Shown: positions 33,942 through 46,949, counted from the stretch's first letter. The stretch: 64,000 nucleotides of DNA from Salvator merianae (GCA_003586115.2 QVOM02000073.1:33496134-33560133), one strand, 5' to 3'. The notes: generated from the letters alone by a model not told the origin. Numbers and translations: made by a program.

Positions 33942-36900
33942 CTGCAGACAAAACAAAATGATACTTTTTAGAAAGATTCCTTTAGTGATTAACATATTTT
34001 TTTTTAAAGAAACATCAGATAACCATATACTTATATCTTACAGGGTAAAGTTCCCTGAAGATACTGTAAATGATCTATGGCCTAACATGCAAGTCTCAAA
34101 ACTGTTTGCCAAAGAAGCATGCCATTAAGCAGTCTTTAGGAGCATTCCAGGTGACCCAACAAAGTATTCAAGAGTTTCACAATAGTTTGCAAACTAACTC
34201 TGCCATTAGCCAGTCAGCATCATGATATCCCAAACTATGAGAATGTGCAGTAATGTGAAAAAGGTTTATGATAAGTTCTCCAGAAATAGCAATGGCCAGT
34301 ATTGTTCACCATCTTCCAGTAATGTTCACCATCTTCCATAATGCATTTAGATGGACACTTTATGCCTCCTCCCAGGTGATCAATGAGTTGAGTAGGCAAA
34401 CCCTCAAACCTCCCTTTGGCCCCTGAGACTCCCAGCCCGCTTTGTGAGTGACCCATCAGTAAACTGAGAGAAACTATTACTGGTTTGCCCTCACCAGCAG
34501 AGTCACCTCTCCTCCTCATAGATGCATAAGAAGAGGAGACAACCTGAGGGCCAAAATCATGGCCCCCAATGCTGCTGGGGAGCCTGAACTATCGTATGCT
34601 TTCAGCCATAGTTTTGGTTCCCATACTTGATTTCACTGGAGAGTTTTTGCTCCTGTGGATAGCAGTTCCACCAACAGCAGTGTTCCTCTTGCCATCGTGT
34701 CCGAGGCTCAGTTGTCCCTGTGGAGGCTCCCACTCTGAAGTGAGAGGTTATTTGCATGCAACTTATGAGTGCTGCTGTGAGCAAGCATGATGGGAGGTCA
34801 AATCTTCACGTTGTATCAGTCTTTCTAAAATTACTTCTCCAAGCACCTCAACCAATCAGAGCCTTGCAGGAAGCCATGGACAATAGCACAAGAAGGGAGG
34901 GGGCGAGCGAGTTGTTGCTGGCATGGGAAACTTTTCAAACTTCCTGCCTTCTGTAGATAAAAAAGACATCAATAGCGAGGTGTGGGAGAACCCCCCTTGC
35001 TGCTAAAGTCCAGTGTGTTTTTTTTAACTACAGAAGGGAAGGTGTTTGAAAAGTTTCTCCGCACTGGCAAATCTCTCCCTCCCCTTTTCTCCCCATGCCG
35101 GCAAATCTCTCCCTCTGCTCAGTTCAACTGAGGCATCCACTTCCTGCCTCTCCACGGAAGCAGCTTCCATGCAAGTCCTTAACTGCCAGGGTTTTCCCTT
35201 TTCCAAAGAAAACGTCTCCCTCTCTGCCTGCTGCTCCGGTTCCCCAAGGCTTCAATAAATGGGGAAATAAGGGATCCAGTGACGTGAGGAAATCTGATAT
35301 GAGGAAATCCTGGCAGTTAAGGAGTTAATGACTTGGGGAACTGCTTGGCAGAGAGGCAGGAAGTGGCCAATAAGTGAGCAGCTCCCTTTGCAGGCTGTGA
35401 CATTGGATTGGTGAATCGCCTCATTGGTAAGTGCATGTGGAAGGCTTTTTTTCCTGTGCACCCAGGAATTGTCCGCTCCTTTCATGCAGGCGATTGTAAA
35501 AATCGCTAGTCTGAACACAGCCTTAGTATTTGCTCAGCCACTTGCTGTTCTCCAGTCATCTGTAAGAGGAATCAAAACTGTAATCCCATTCAGCCATTCA
35601 AAACCAGTCATGCCCAGTCAAAGGATTAGCTACAGGCCCCAGAGGTCTCCTCCAAATTCATCCCATTTTGGGACATTTTAACAAACTCATTCCATCTGTT
35701 TTTATGGCTCCTATGTAGCTTCAGCCTTCATCTCTAAAGGAGGTGAGGATAACTTAAGCTATGGTCACTTGGTTTGATTATTTGCTGTTATGGTTGTAGG
35801 TTTGAGGTCTATAAACTAAAATGTCTTCCCCTGGTTCTTTGCAATTAGGCTTCCCACACATTTGGAGAGGTATCAACTTGCAAATATCATGGAGGTATTC
35901 ATCATGCAAGAAGGACATACTGCTCTGTCATCCTTTATTAACAAAACTTTCTCTAACCAATGTTGCCTTTCAGGTTACTTTTTCTATCTTATCCTGATGC
36001 ATTCATTCCTTAGTATTCTTATGGCTGTTTGCACTTTTCTTAGCTCATTGCAAATAAATAGGAACAAGATGTACACACTTCTGATACTAAGGCAGTCAAG
36101 GACTATTTTAGCTCTAGCTAATTATCTTGAAGAGCTTAATATGCTGCTGAATTTTGGATGGAAAGTTTCAGGGATTGCCATTCCACAAAGGTATAAACTA
36201 TCACCAATCTGGAGGGATTGAGGCAAGATCCATGAGCTGCTATATTGCACCTATTTTAGGAACAATCATCTTATATTGGTTATTCCATTGTTGAAATACA
36301 TTCTGGGCAGAACACATGATTTTTATATTTTATTTCTAAAATATAAATGCTAAAAATGGACTTACAAAGTGATTAAGTTCTTTGCCCAGATGATGCAAAT
36401 AAGGAAGCAAATTCTGAATAATTCTAATTAAGCTTGTTCATTAAATGTCATGTTACTTTAAAATAGAAAACATTTTATGCATCTTTTTGTGTCTGGTCTC
36501 TGACCGTAATAAAGAATTGACTGATAAATCTTAGCTCTGGCAGTCTGGAATACTGACATGTGAGGTTCTTTTTCCAGAGAGCTTAATGGATCTATATTTC
36601 ATGAATAAGACAGTAATGCTATGTACTCAGAATTAAAAGATTGGCAGTGGCCAGTCATACTCATGCAGAAGCTGCCTTTCTGTTCTTCTAGCCTGCATCA
36701 CCTACCCTGCAGTTTTGGAAAATTTCTCAGTTCTCTGGATGGATTTGTGAGGACACCAGGAGGTATAAAGGCAAAAGATGGGAAAGTCACATTTCATGTG
36801 TATGATATCCTCCATTTTGTTAAGAACCTGGAATTTTTCTGATCATTTGCTTTTTAATAGATGTGTCAGGTTAGTTCTTACAAGTGACAGGTCTTTTTAG

Positions 36901-37720
36901 TTCTCTTTGTTGTGACAGGGTTTCCCCCATAATTTGGGCTGTAAACTGTTAATGCTAAAATTATGAGAACTGGGTTTTCTTCACCTTTACCACGCCACCT
37001 TAAAGGAAAATAGTGAAGGAAGATTTTCTGTGTTTATATGCCAAAATCGAGAATCTATGGCACAAATAATTTGCTTCCCTCTTACAATTGTACAAGCCAC
37101 CATTTTGATGTCTTTCTTAAGTTATGTTAGAATATTAACACAGTTGTCTTTTATAATATGTTTTTAATCAAAATATTAAAAATGATCTTAAGAGGAAAGA
37201 GACATGTTGGTAGGAAAAAAGAACAGAGAAATCAGGAGGGGCCAGAAACATGAAATTTAGAAGAAACTTCTGAAGAAGGAGCAAGGCAACATGCGGTTAA
37301 TGTATGAATTTAGCCTTTGAGTTAAATGCATGTTTTATATATCTTAAATAAAATTTATTTAAAAATATTAGAAATGATCTTATATCTTCATTAATACCAA
37401 ACTCTTTATGCAGGAATGATCTGTTTTGGATAATCTATTATCTAACATTGCAGAGTGTTTTTACATTGCTATGGAGATGAGGGTTCAGATACTGAAATAA
37501 TGTTTACTCCACTTTCTAACAAGTTATTTTGTTGGATGTGGAATTTTTATACTATATATTTTATCATATTGTTACTTGATTAAAGACTGCAATAAAACTG
37601 ACTGAGAAATGTGAGCAGAATTTGGATTTTATTTATGGAAAGCTTATTAGCATTCAAGATAATGAACTGCAGTGATAGAAAGTTTCTAGGGAAGGAGGTC
37701 ACTCTTTCACAGTGATGATT
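33942..37720. other. Intron 1 sequence; small inverted repeats, nothing coding
   Basis: Contains a 38-41 bp imperfect inverted repeat (34920-34957 with 35028-35068: GGGAAACTTTTCAAACTTCC against its complement). A GC-richer block ends at about 35523 with AGTCTGAACACAGCC, which resembles a MITE terminus. The rest is AT-rich. Confidence 0.45.
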
Positions 37721-37785
37721 TATTCATTCATTCATTCATTCATTCATTCAAATATTTATATTCTGCCCTTCACCTGACGGTCCCA
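37721..37785 (-). repeat. (ATTC)n microsatellite with antisense LINE/SINE tail
   Basis: Seven to eight ATTC units lead into ATATTTATATTCTGCCCTTC, the antisense form of the tail shared by L2-type LINEs and their SINEs. It probably marks the 3' end of a minus-strand insertion. Confidence 0.65.
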
Positions 37786-39680
37786 GAGTGCATTATCAAA
37801 AGCCACTGAGAAATCAAAGGAAACCAATGTAGTTCATTGTCCCTGTCTTTCTCTCCATCAGGGTGACCAAAGCAATGTCAGTACCATACTCCAGTCTGAA
37901 TCCACATTGAAATGAGTCAAGATAATCCATTTCCTCCAAGCATGTCTGCAGCTGTGTAATTACACTTTTTCTACAGCATTTTGCTAATAAAAAATATATT
38001 AGCAACTGGATGATATTTATTTAATACCACTGGATCCAGGGAGGTTGTCTTAAGGAGGGGATGCACCATGGCTTCTTTAAGCATTGCTGACAACTTCCCC
38101 TCCCACAAGGAAGCATTTCTCATTCTCTGGACGATGTCCCCTTGGCTAGATTTTATTAGCCAGGATGGACAAGGCTCAAAGAGACAAGTGATTGGTCAGA
38201 CCCTGCAAGCAGCTTGTCCACTTCATCAGACCACATTAATTGAAACTGATAAATAAATAAATAAAAACCTAGGACCAGATGGTGATATCTACCCCATACT
38301 GTTTCCAGAAGTGAAATCTAATTTCATTCCAGTCTGAGGAACTTTGTCCTGGGAGTGCCTAGCAAAGTTCTCACAGCAAGCCTGTGAAGGTGGCGTAAAT
38401 AGCCTTTTACTACCACTTGAGGACGCAATAGAGATAAAAAAGTGAGCCTTCTTTTCCACAACCATGCTGATATGGTAGGCACAGAAATGTCACATTCACA
38501 TCAGGATTTACCCCACCTGCGTTCTAGCTATCAGCCCTCCCACTTCATCACACACAGTACCACACTATATCAGGGTGCCTTATCTACAGCATTGCTGAGG
38601 CTGCTTGAGAGTGATCATGTCAACAGTTCTATTCACTTCAGGATTTCAAAGTGAGATCAGAGTCTTGATAGGAGCACTAGCCATATCAGCTGGAAACTCC
38701 CACAGAGCCATTAGGCATTCATCAGATTCTATAAGTCTCCACAGGTAGACCATCTCAGTAAGTCTTTCATTCCTGCTTCCAAGGACCAACACCATAAGAC
38801 CAAACTTCAAAGAAAATGATTGTCCATGACAATGGACTCACCACAAGCCCACCTACCAATGGATTATCACTCTCCTTCTCAAACCCACCTATCAGTGGAT
38901 TATTATTCTCCTTGTCCTGTAATATGGGTTTGGCCCATAGCATGCTGAGACAATGCCATGGCTGTCATAGAGGACATGAAATCCTGAGTTGGCCTGCAAG
39001 AGGCATCCACTGCATGGAAGTACAAATCCCCCAACACCACTGTGCAGGGAGTCTTCAACACCATATATGAGACAGCCTCCACCAATTCAAGCAAGGAAAC
39101 CATTGAGCAGTGGGGTGAACGGTACACCAGCAACAACCTTGTTCTGACTCTCTGGTGCCACATCAGGAACAAACCTTCAACCCCAGTCACAGAGGGATGG
39201 AATGTCCAGTGAAAGAAATAAATTATTTATGGACTGTAGCGACTCCCCCACTAAACTCCACAAGCCTGGACTGATGTTGCACCAGATACTTTAGGGGGCA
39301 AACTGAATGAGCACTGGGTCTCCCAGTTCACCCACCCAGGTTTCTGTGGTACATACCAGGTCAGCCCTTTCATCCACAATCATGTCATGGATGAGAGATT
39401 ACTTGTTTTGGACTGATCTGGCATTTACCAACAACACCACTGGCCAGCAGGGAGGTTGACAGGCATCCCCACATTCTGAAGGTAGAGAGACAAAGTAGAA
39501 GAAGTAATAGACTTAACATATCTAATATTCCTTTCTTTGAACCCATTTTCTCTGCCTCACATTACCATATCTCCTCCTGCTTTTTAAAACTAAAGTGAGA
39601 GTCCCATGACTTAGCTATCTTCTCTCACGTAGGCACAAAGCCTTCTCTGCTTAACAGACCACCTTTGACAAGAATGCCCT
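37786..39680 (-). mobile_element. L2-clade LINE, minus strand, decayed
   Basis: On the minus strand the endonuclease lies at about 39140-38910: RTRLLLVYRSPHC, then LGDLYFHAVDAS and ALSQHAMGQTH, matching the L2-type blocks for YRPP, GDFN-H and Q-V-GPTH. An RT start follows at 38005-37814: TQLQTCLEEMDYLDSFQCGF, then YGTDIALVTL, typical of L2. Between them the frame is broken and partly deleted. It inserted in LCP2 intron 1, in the gene's orientation. Confidence 0.8.
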
Positions 39681-40417
39681 AGACTTTACTCAGTCAAGAT
39701 GGTCAGCTGCCCAGCACTGGAACAGCATCTCTCATCCAGGAGTAGATGTAAACCTGGGCCACAAATACTGCTTCTCATGCAGGTTGATGGCCCAGGTGAA
39801 GAGGGATTGGCCTCTCACCCTGATCCATCTCCTAACCTCATTTTCTGTGACTAGTGCTTGCAGTAACAGGAGCAGTGTGAGCCAGAGAGGATCTAAACAA
39901 ATTCTAAAATGTAGTCCCTACCACAAAAATAGTTTAAAGACATTTAAACAGCTGAAAATAGCTGAAATCACCTCTTAACCCCTTGCTTCTTCCAAACTGG
40001 CCCCTAACATACAATGCCTTAGGCCACTTGCCCCTGTACAGCTTAAATAGTTGCTGGGCCCCACCCAGCAACTTGGGGCCTAGCCCCAGCCCCAGGTGCA
40101 TAGTCTTCGGGATTTATTGGGCCTCAAAACCCACAAGCAGCAGGTATTCTTAAGAAGCAGAGGGGAACAGTTCTTAGAGTAGCAGGCAATTCTGCCTTGG
40201 GTATATAGGACACTGAAGTCTAGTGGTCTTTTTCCAAATTATCTAACAGATATTTCTAAGTTATGGATGGCATTCAGAAGAAAGCATCACAGCTGTTAAA
40301 ATGGCTTTCTAAATAGTCTTACAAAGATCTTTTATCATATAACACAATTGCCAACACATAGAACAAAAACACGTTTGTTGTCCTGAGTTGGAGGAGCTCG
40401 CTTGAAGTGATACTTAC

Positions 40418-40495
40418 TCTCCTGAAGTAGTCTGCCAAATCTTCTGGAGACCAGCGGGCCACTTCTGAACGATAGGGAGTGGTTCTTGAATTCAT
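40418..40495 (-). CDS. LCP2: LCP2 (SLP-76) coding exon 1 with start codon
   Basis: The ATG is at 40495-40493 in the context GAGAAATGA. The exon encodes 26 residues, MNSRTTPYRSEVARW then SPEDLADYFRR, and ends at a strong donor AGA|GTAAGTATC in phase 0. The exon length and the SEV-W-P--LADYF pattern agree with the first coding exon of mammalian SLP-76, where this segment opens the SAM domain. No in-frame ATG lies closer upstream. The 5' UTR continues to the right. A second consensus donor sits only 20 bp upstream of the ATG. Confidence 0.93.
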
Positions 40496-40751
40496 TTCTC
40501 CTCTTCCTACTTACTCAGTCGCAAACTTATTCATCCCTGTCTTCTCAGGGAGCTTGTACTGTTCTTGAAACCGGTAAAAGACAGTAGATCCACTTAATTA
40601 AGTCCTCCAAATGTTGGCTTTCTTCAGATCTGAACTGAAATTGAGACAGCGACAGCTTCCTGTGAAAACCAAATGAACTCTCTTCTTTCTGAGAAAACCT
40701 CTCAGCTAAGTTAGTCAGCTTCACCACTTCCTTTTTCTGAGTTTAAATAAG
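40496..40751 (-). promoter_or_regulatory. Putative LCP2 5' UTR and core promoter with TATA-like and PU.1/ETS sites
   Basis: On the minus strand the order is CTTATTTAAAC (40751-40741), then GAAAAAGGAAGTGG (40737-40724), then about 230 bp to the ATG. The second motif fits the A-rich PU.1/ETS consensus, and SLP-76 expression is restricted to blood lineages, so a role is plausible. The transcription start is inferred, not seen. Further upstream are a (GGA)n tract and a CRE-like TGACGT at about 40842. Confidence 0.45.
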
Positions 40752-40805
40752 TAGGCAAGAAAACACAGGGTCTTAGGCTCACCGTTTCATAAAGAGGGCT
40801 GAAAA

Positions 40806-40833
40806 GGAGGAGGAGGAGGAGGAGGAGGAGGAG
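40806..40833 (+). repeat. (GGA)n trinucleotide repeat upstream of LCP2
   Basis: About nine GGA units, i.e. a polypyrimidine tract on the gene's coding strand, about 55 bp upstream of the TATA-like element. Confidence 0.85.
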
Positions 40834-41632
40834 AAAGGAATGACGTGTTTTGTTAAAACTTTTGGTGTCTGAAGGTCCCTGCTGAGGACCAATCAACATG
40901 CTGTGTATTCAAAAGAATGGGATGGTAGAGTGATAGAATGATGCCATGGTAATGGGAGGCAGAGAATAAGGTTAAAAGATGGAGTGTTAGATATATTAAT
41001 TTATCACTCCTTCCACTTTGCCTCTTGACCTTCAGAACCCACATGGAAATAGATTTTTGAATGTTCCAGGAAACTGGGAAGAAGCAGCACGTCTCCCAGC
41101 AAGTAGAAACCAACAGAGTGTGGAAAGAACAAGCCCGTCTTTCTTCTTGTAATACTTGCCAGACAGCTAGCCCTGTTCATTTATTGCAGCAAAGGCAACA
41201 GAATCTTGGAGCACCTTTAAGGGCCTAAACTTTGAGGACTCATTTAATGTTATTCTAAATTGTTGGATAAATTACAGGGGGTGCACTTAAATGGTACAAA
41301 CTGAAATGTAGGCAAAAAAGAAGTCCGTGGTATTAGATAGTTAAACGTGGGACTAAATAAAACAGTTGTGGTAGTTAACACAGTTGTGCTGTAAATGTTA
41401 AGCTTCTAATGAAGATTAGGGATGGTGAGAAAATTCAATCCCAGCTCAGTTTCAGCTTTAGGGATCTATTTTCATTTGCAAGAACTTACAAACATCTGTA
41501 TTTAAGGATTTTTATTTTCTAATGTCAAGAGAATGCACAAAATGTGAGCAATGTATTTTTCCTAATTATCATACAATCCAAATGTACATACAATCCAATT
41601 TACGTATGAATGCAACTGTGTACATACACCAA
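40834..41632. other. Intergenic sequence upstream of LCP2, nothing recognised
   Basis: No gene or mobile-element ends visible. Confidence 0.4.
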
Positions 41633-41895
41633 TTATAAGAACATAAGAGGAACCCTGTTGGATCAGACCACAGCCCAAACAGTCCAGCATCCTATCTCAC
41701 AAAGTGGTCCACCAATTGCTCCTGGGCATTCTCAAGCAGAATATAAAGACAAAAACTTCACCTGCTGTCAACTCCCTGCAGATGGCCTTTAGAAACATCC
41801 TGCCTGTCTCCCTACTCTGGAGGCAGTACCTAGGTATCCATTCTAGTAGCCAAAGATCTACCTGACCTCCATGAATCTGTCTAATCCCAATTATA
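41633..41895 (-). mobile_element. CR1/L3-like 3' UTR fragment, antisense
   Basis: Starts AAGAACATAAGAGGAACCCT and continues with GGATCAGACCACAG, CCAGCATCCTATCTCAC and ATGAATCTGTCTAATCCC. The same blocks, partly inverted, occur in the 3' part of the elements at 8020-9210 and 15205-15450, which ties it to that old CR1/L3-like family. Confidence 0.65.
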
Positions 41896-43018
41896 TTTAC
41901 TGAATACCTAATTACACATTCTGTATATATGTGCACCTTCAGCATCTGGCTTACGTGTAAACTAGCGATAATGCACTTGTTTGCATTTTGTATGTTTGCA
42001 TAGAACTGGAATTAATATGCTGTACAGCAAAAAAAAATAATAATCATAACTTTTTATAAATAAAAATGAAAATAATGGTTTTATTTTTTGGTAGTTATGT
42101 ATCTAGTAAACCTAGTAAATCATATGCTAAAACTTCCTTGTATCAGCTCAATTCCCAAGTGATACAATATCTTGGCATACTGTAATCCAGTGGTCCTATA
42201 TTGCTATTTCTCTTTTGAAGTTTCTTGGTGTAATTCCCAGCTTGTTGTGGGAGGCTGAAAGGTTGACTGCTGAATACAGTATCCCCACTTCCAATGACCA
42301 AATTATTCCTTTGTGTCGGAAGCAGTTTGATTATGCTGCACAGAATGCAAAGGAGCATTGCTGGCTGATGATCATAGATGAGCATGTGTCCAAATCCATG
42401 GTGCTGTGGATGACAGCAGGCACTATGAGAGGTGGGGTCGAGCAGAGTCATTTTCTCCTGGCCTCATCTTGAGCATTCTGTAATACACAGTACCAAAATA
42501 CAAAGCACATTACATTACAATGGCTTTTTTTTTTTTTTTAACTTGTCTTTCCAAAAAGTAAGGGATACTCACAATGTGGCCACTTCTGAGTTCCTGAAAG
42601 GGCTGCGTGATACTGCCAAATCCTCTGATAGTGTTGGCTGAGTTCATATGAAGACAAAATGTCATCTGAATTAATCATATGAGCTAGTTAGTTCCTCTTT
42701 CTGAGCCTCACTTGTGGTTTATTTTTAACTACGAAGTAGTTCTGTGGGAAGAAAGCGTCATTGTCCAGAAAGGGCTGCAGATCTTCTATGAAATGTTTGA
42801 GCCGACTCAGATGTGAAACTGATCAGTGGTGTTTCAGTTGTTAGTTTATAGGAACTGTAATGTTTTAATCCTGTAGTTTGTAAGTCTGTGGTATGTAACT
42901 TCTGCTTTAGCTATTGAGAGGTATTGTATGAAATGTCTTCCTGCATTTCCTGCTTTCCTTTGGGGAGGTTTCAGAATAAAAAGTAGAGGGACAAATTTAC
43001 ACGTTTTACATTGTCTTT
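41896..43018. other. Intergenic sequence, nothing recognised
   Basis: AT-rich with A and T homopolymer runs (for example about 42527-42539). Confidence 0.4.
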
Positions 43019-43232
43019 GGCTATGTTCAGACATAACAAAAGGGGTGACTTGGAGGCGCCTCATAGAGACAGTGTGTGGCACTCGTGTTCCCAAGTCTTC
43101 TCTAATCCACCTTTTCTAGCATAGAATGTTCATGAGAAAGGGGAGGGGCAAACTGCTGTGTGAACAATCCCACCTTGAAGTGGTCTTTGAGCTGTCTCAA
43201 AGATGCTTTTTTTGTTGTGTCTGTTCACAGTC
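43019..43232. mobile_element. 214-bp MITE with 3-bp TTT duplication
   Basis: Left end GGCTATGTTCAGACATAACA; right end TTGTTGTGTCTGTTCACAGTC, its inverted match. The flanks are TTT at 43016-43018 and 43233-43235. A deleted relative lies at 5043-5125. No coding capacity. Confidence 0.75.
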
Positions 43233-45377
43233 TTTGTCCTCTGGATGAAACCCCCACAACAGTGCCATAGCCCTGGCCAAGTCCAAAGGATGTCCAGGTC
43301 TGATTGTTACGTATTTTTTCTTTATTTTCTCCCTAGCAACTCCATGTCTATGGCATCCTGGAGTTGCTGAGAGCCTGTGAGAATGATTTCATTTCCTGCT
43401 GGTTTGTTTTATCCTGCATTAGATTAGATTTATTATCATTTTATTTATTATCATTTTTATTAACAGTCACCCAGTTATCTCATGCTTTTGAATGATGTAT
43501 AAATAGAATACTGTAAGTGAATATTTCCACAGCTTTTAAGAATTTTGATGAGACTTTCTTTGACACTCCACTTTAAAATGAAGTGACTTCTTGCCAGTCA
43601 ATTGGGGGGGAGGACACCTTAATTGTCACTTGAAATGATCCTCTTCACCTCTACTTTTGAGCAAAGAGTTCTTTGAAGTAGTGCTCCAAAGTACCTCTGT
43701 TGAGGGCAGCAAAATTGCACCCTCACAAAATGGCCATCGTGCCTGGTAATGAGGGGACACAACGGCCATGAGGCATTTTCTGCTGGCACAAGTAGAAATG
43801 CAACAGCAGAAGGTGTGTGTACCAGGTGTCTCTAATCATAAGTGGAGATGTGGACTCAGTCACTCCTGCTAAATCATGGAATAATGTCATGATGGCTGTC
43901 TCATTCGGTTCTAGGATTAGTTGTTTTATTGCAGTCATAGCCCTAGATACATGCACAGAGCTCCAATAATCAAACAGGATGCGAAGCAGCTTCTCCCCAT
44001 TCACTTCCGCATCCCATGGTCAAGTGCACTAGTATTAGGTGTGTTATCAGTGTCTTACGAGCCCTAGTTTATGGCTGTCCTCATGCTACTGATTATTTCT
44101 GGCAACTGGGGAAGTGCATTGGGTCCACTGGGAGACTAATTTTAACTGTCACCTGTATGGTTAGAAAATTATGCAATTTGTTAATGGCAAAGTTGTTCCT
44201 CTCTCTTCTCCTGAAGACAAACTACATGTGGCATTGGCTTGATTTCTGCAGATATTTTTTTTTTGAGGGGAGGGGTGCCCTGAAATTGTAAATTGCAAAA
44301 CCATGCCTACATAATTATATTTTTTGATCTGAATACAAACAATACATCTACACATTGTCTTGACTGGGGTACAAAACTGTCCCAACTGTCCTGTTGGGGA
44401 TTAAGAGGTTTCATAGAAGCATGATTGTCCAGACTACCAGATTTTGTAGAGGCTTATGCAGTAATTCAGTTTAATGCACTTAGAAACCTTCTCCCTGTTC
44501 ATTGCCAAGTACAGGAGGAATACCAGCCACCAGAACAATACCGTTACCCTTGTCAATAGCATCAGTGAGAAACATGGGTGTAAATATAAGGTTATATCTG
44601 AATTTCCAATCACTGATAGCAGTTTTAATAGAAATGCTTCTCATTGCCATGGGGAAGACAGTCTTTAGAAGGCCTGCAGTCCTGATGTTTTATTTTATTT
44701 TTTGAAAAAAATAATCCTTTAAGGAAGAAATCCTTCTCACTGATTGTCCTATAGTAAGTACCAACGTGTCCCACTGCCAGCATAACTTTTCCTCAAGCTG
44801 AGCAACTGTGGCAGGGCTGCACATACCCAGTGTAATACACTCACAGCCCACAGTTTGGGACCCTATGGGTAACAGATGTATGGAAAGGCTTTGTGCTCAC
44901 AGATACACTGCTTGATCATCCGTTTGAGAACCTTGCTTGGTACAGATGTCATGTGAACTGGATGGTAATTTCCAGGCCCTCCCTCTTTACTGTTTGCAGG
45001 ATGGCTTTTCAAGAGTTCTTAAAGATTAGTACCTATTCAAGGCTTATAAATGGTAGAAGAGTCATGTTAATGTAGATTTTTTGTTACATTTTGTCTTAGG
45101 CTTAGAATATAATGCCAAGGACAATATTTTGAAAGATAAGTACTGCCAACTTATTAAGGGAAATAAAAGGCTTACCACCAAGGTTTAGATTATGCACATG
45201 ATTAGACAGATCTGAAATTAAATTGGTAAAAAGACAAACCATGTATTGTGAAAGGTTAACTCTGATATTTATTTATAATGCTTCATAGGCCATTTCCTCA
45301 AAGTATGGGCTTTTCTGCATCATGATGACCTGATTCAGGCAACCCAGTCTACAATGGGCACAGCTGCTGCTGGCCCA
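43233..45377. other. Intergenic sequence, nothing recognised
   Basis: No gene or element with clear ends. The block starting near 45306 leads into the dispersed repeat core copy iv. Confidence 0.4.
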
Positions 45378-45500
45378 TTCCAAGAGCTGTCTGCACTGTG
45401 GATGCACCATTCCAGTCTAACTCTGGAGGCTGAGAGTGGAAATTCCTGGTCTCCAAAGTTACTAGTTGGGGCTGTTTTGGCCAGGTCCCCTGAAGCACCG
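45378..45500. repeat. Dispersed repeat core, copy iv
   Basis: The most diverged relative of 28247-28340, 30017-30134 and 30790-30905: GCTGAGAGTGGAAATTCC, then TGGTCTCCAAAGTTACTAG. Confidence 0.4.
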
Positions 45501-46949
45501 TGCTTCCATTGCCACTACTGGGTGCCCAGTGAAATGGTTCTGGGTGCAGTAGACTGGGCCATGGACCATAAGCTGTCTGCACATGGCCCACTGGTTCATT
45601 ATGCCAGTTTAAATGCTTCTTGGAATGCTTAAAAGAAGTCCATGTTGGAGCAGGCTGCAGCACCAATTTTGCACCATAACCTACCACAGTGCTTCATCCA
45701 GTGCAGATGCTCTACTGGGAACTATGGCCTCCCAGAAGATTGTTCCAGATTGTAGAGGATGCATTGTGCAGATCCCACTGCATTGGTCAACCAATCCAGA
45801 GTAGATATGGGCATAATGTCCCATCTAGACATGTAGATAGCTTCTGCACCAATAGGGTGTGGCTTCTACACCATGAAGTGGGGTGAAGTGAAGCATGCCA
45901 GCAGCTGCTCATGTTGCTGTTGCCTCATCCCAACCATTTTTTGGAGGCCAAGAAATGAAAGTTTTGTAGCCTCTGAAGTTGCAAACTGGGGGGACTTTGG
46001 TGCTCTGCATGTCTCCCACTTCCAGGGCCATTTCCAGAACCTGAAAAAATAGTGATGGGCTTCTGCATACTTCAGCACTCCAACAGCTACATGTCTGCAT
46101 GGTAGCAGCTGGATTTTTTTAAAGCCTAGGAACCCTCAGGAGACCACTTGAAAATGGTATCCTGTGGATGTGCTCCCCAGCAACATTTTCACACCAGGGA
46201 ATGGGCCAGCTGCCAGGGATTTGTGGCCAGAGTCTTCTCTGGAGGCCATGCCTCCTAGGTTAATTGTAGTCTGTGGACCTATTTCCCAAGGCACTAGGCA
46301 GTACAGTCCCCAGGGACCATGTGGAAGCTGCCCTGGAAACTTTCATTCCAGTGATAATCACAGACACTTGTACGTTTGCTAGAAATGTTAACAGCAGTGC
46401 AGCCTTTGGCAGCTCACAATGCTGGGAAGAGTGCCAGTGTCTTTTTAGTCCTTTTTGTAAAAATCACAAATTCCAGCTTTCACGGTACACCAACTGTGTT
46501 TTCCAGTACCTGCTGCAGTTCAGGAACTGAGCTGGCACCACTAACGGATGAAGTGATGTGTGCGACCCCTAGCAAGCTGACCCAATAGCCTTGGGATAGA
46601 GGACTGTCTATGGTGAATGGGGATACATCTTTTACCTCCTTTCCATGCTCTCTCACATTCAGCCAGCGCCAGTCCATTGCTGGTCTATGCGTACTGACAA
46701 TTCCCACGGTGTTCTGTAATGCTTTCTCCAAGGAAACTGAGGTTACAATTGCAGTCCTATCCCCTCTTTGAGTGAAGGATGAGTGTATGAATCTTCCTTC
46801 TTGTTCTAGAACTTGTAGAGAAGTTCTCCCTGTTTTCTTTTGGTGGGAGCACTTCTACGAAGTATTTATAGGTAGGAAAGTAATCTTGAAAACATTTGTT
46901 TGGTTTCTGTTTTCATTTATTTGTCAAGGAAATTTGTCAGTCATTCCAG
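45501..46949. other. Intergenic sequence, GC-richer, unrecognised
   Basis: Probably old decayed repeats, since the composition resembles the elements nearby, but no ends can be drawn. Confidence 0.35.

Larger units (their letters stand above)
11356..40751 (-). other. LCP2: LCP2-like gene span seen in window (exons 1-4 and introns 1-3)
   Basis: LCP2 encodes SLP-76, a cytosolic adaptor of T cells, platelets and myeloid cells. It is phosphorylated by ZAP-70/Syk and assembles VAV, NCK, ITK, GADS and PLC-gamma. Only the N-terminal SAM domain is encoded here, in four exons of 78, 63, 47 and 66 nt with intron phases 0, 0, 2, 2 that join without a break into 84 codons plus two bases. Identification rests on three independent blocks in the right order: SEV-W-P--LADYF, LNYKDCEKVAKKY and ENDIQKFPKL. 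All four exons have consensus splice sites and no stop, so the gene looks functional as far as it is seen. The gene continues left beyond base 1; the final exons are not in this window. Confidence 0.88.
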
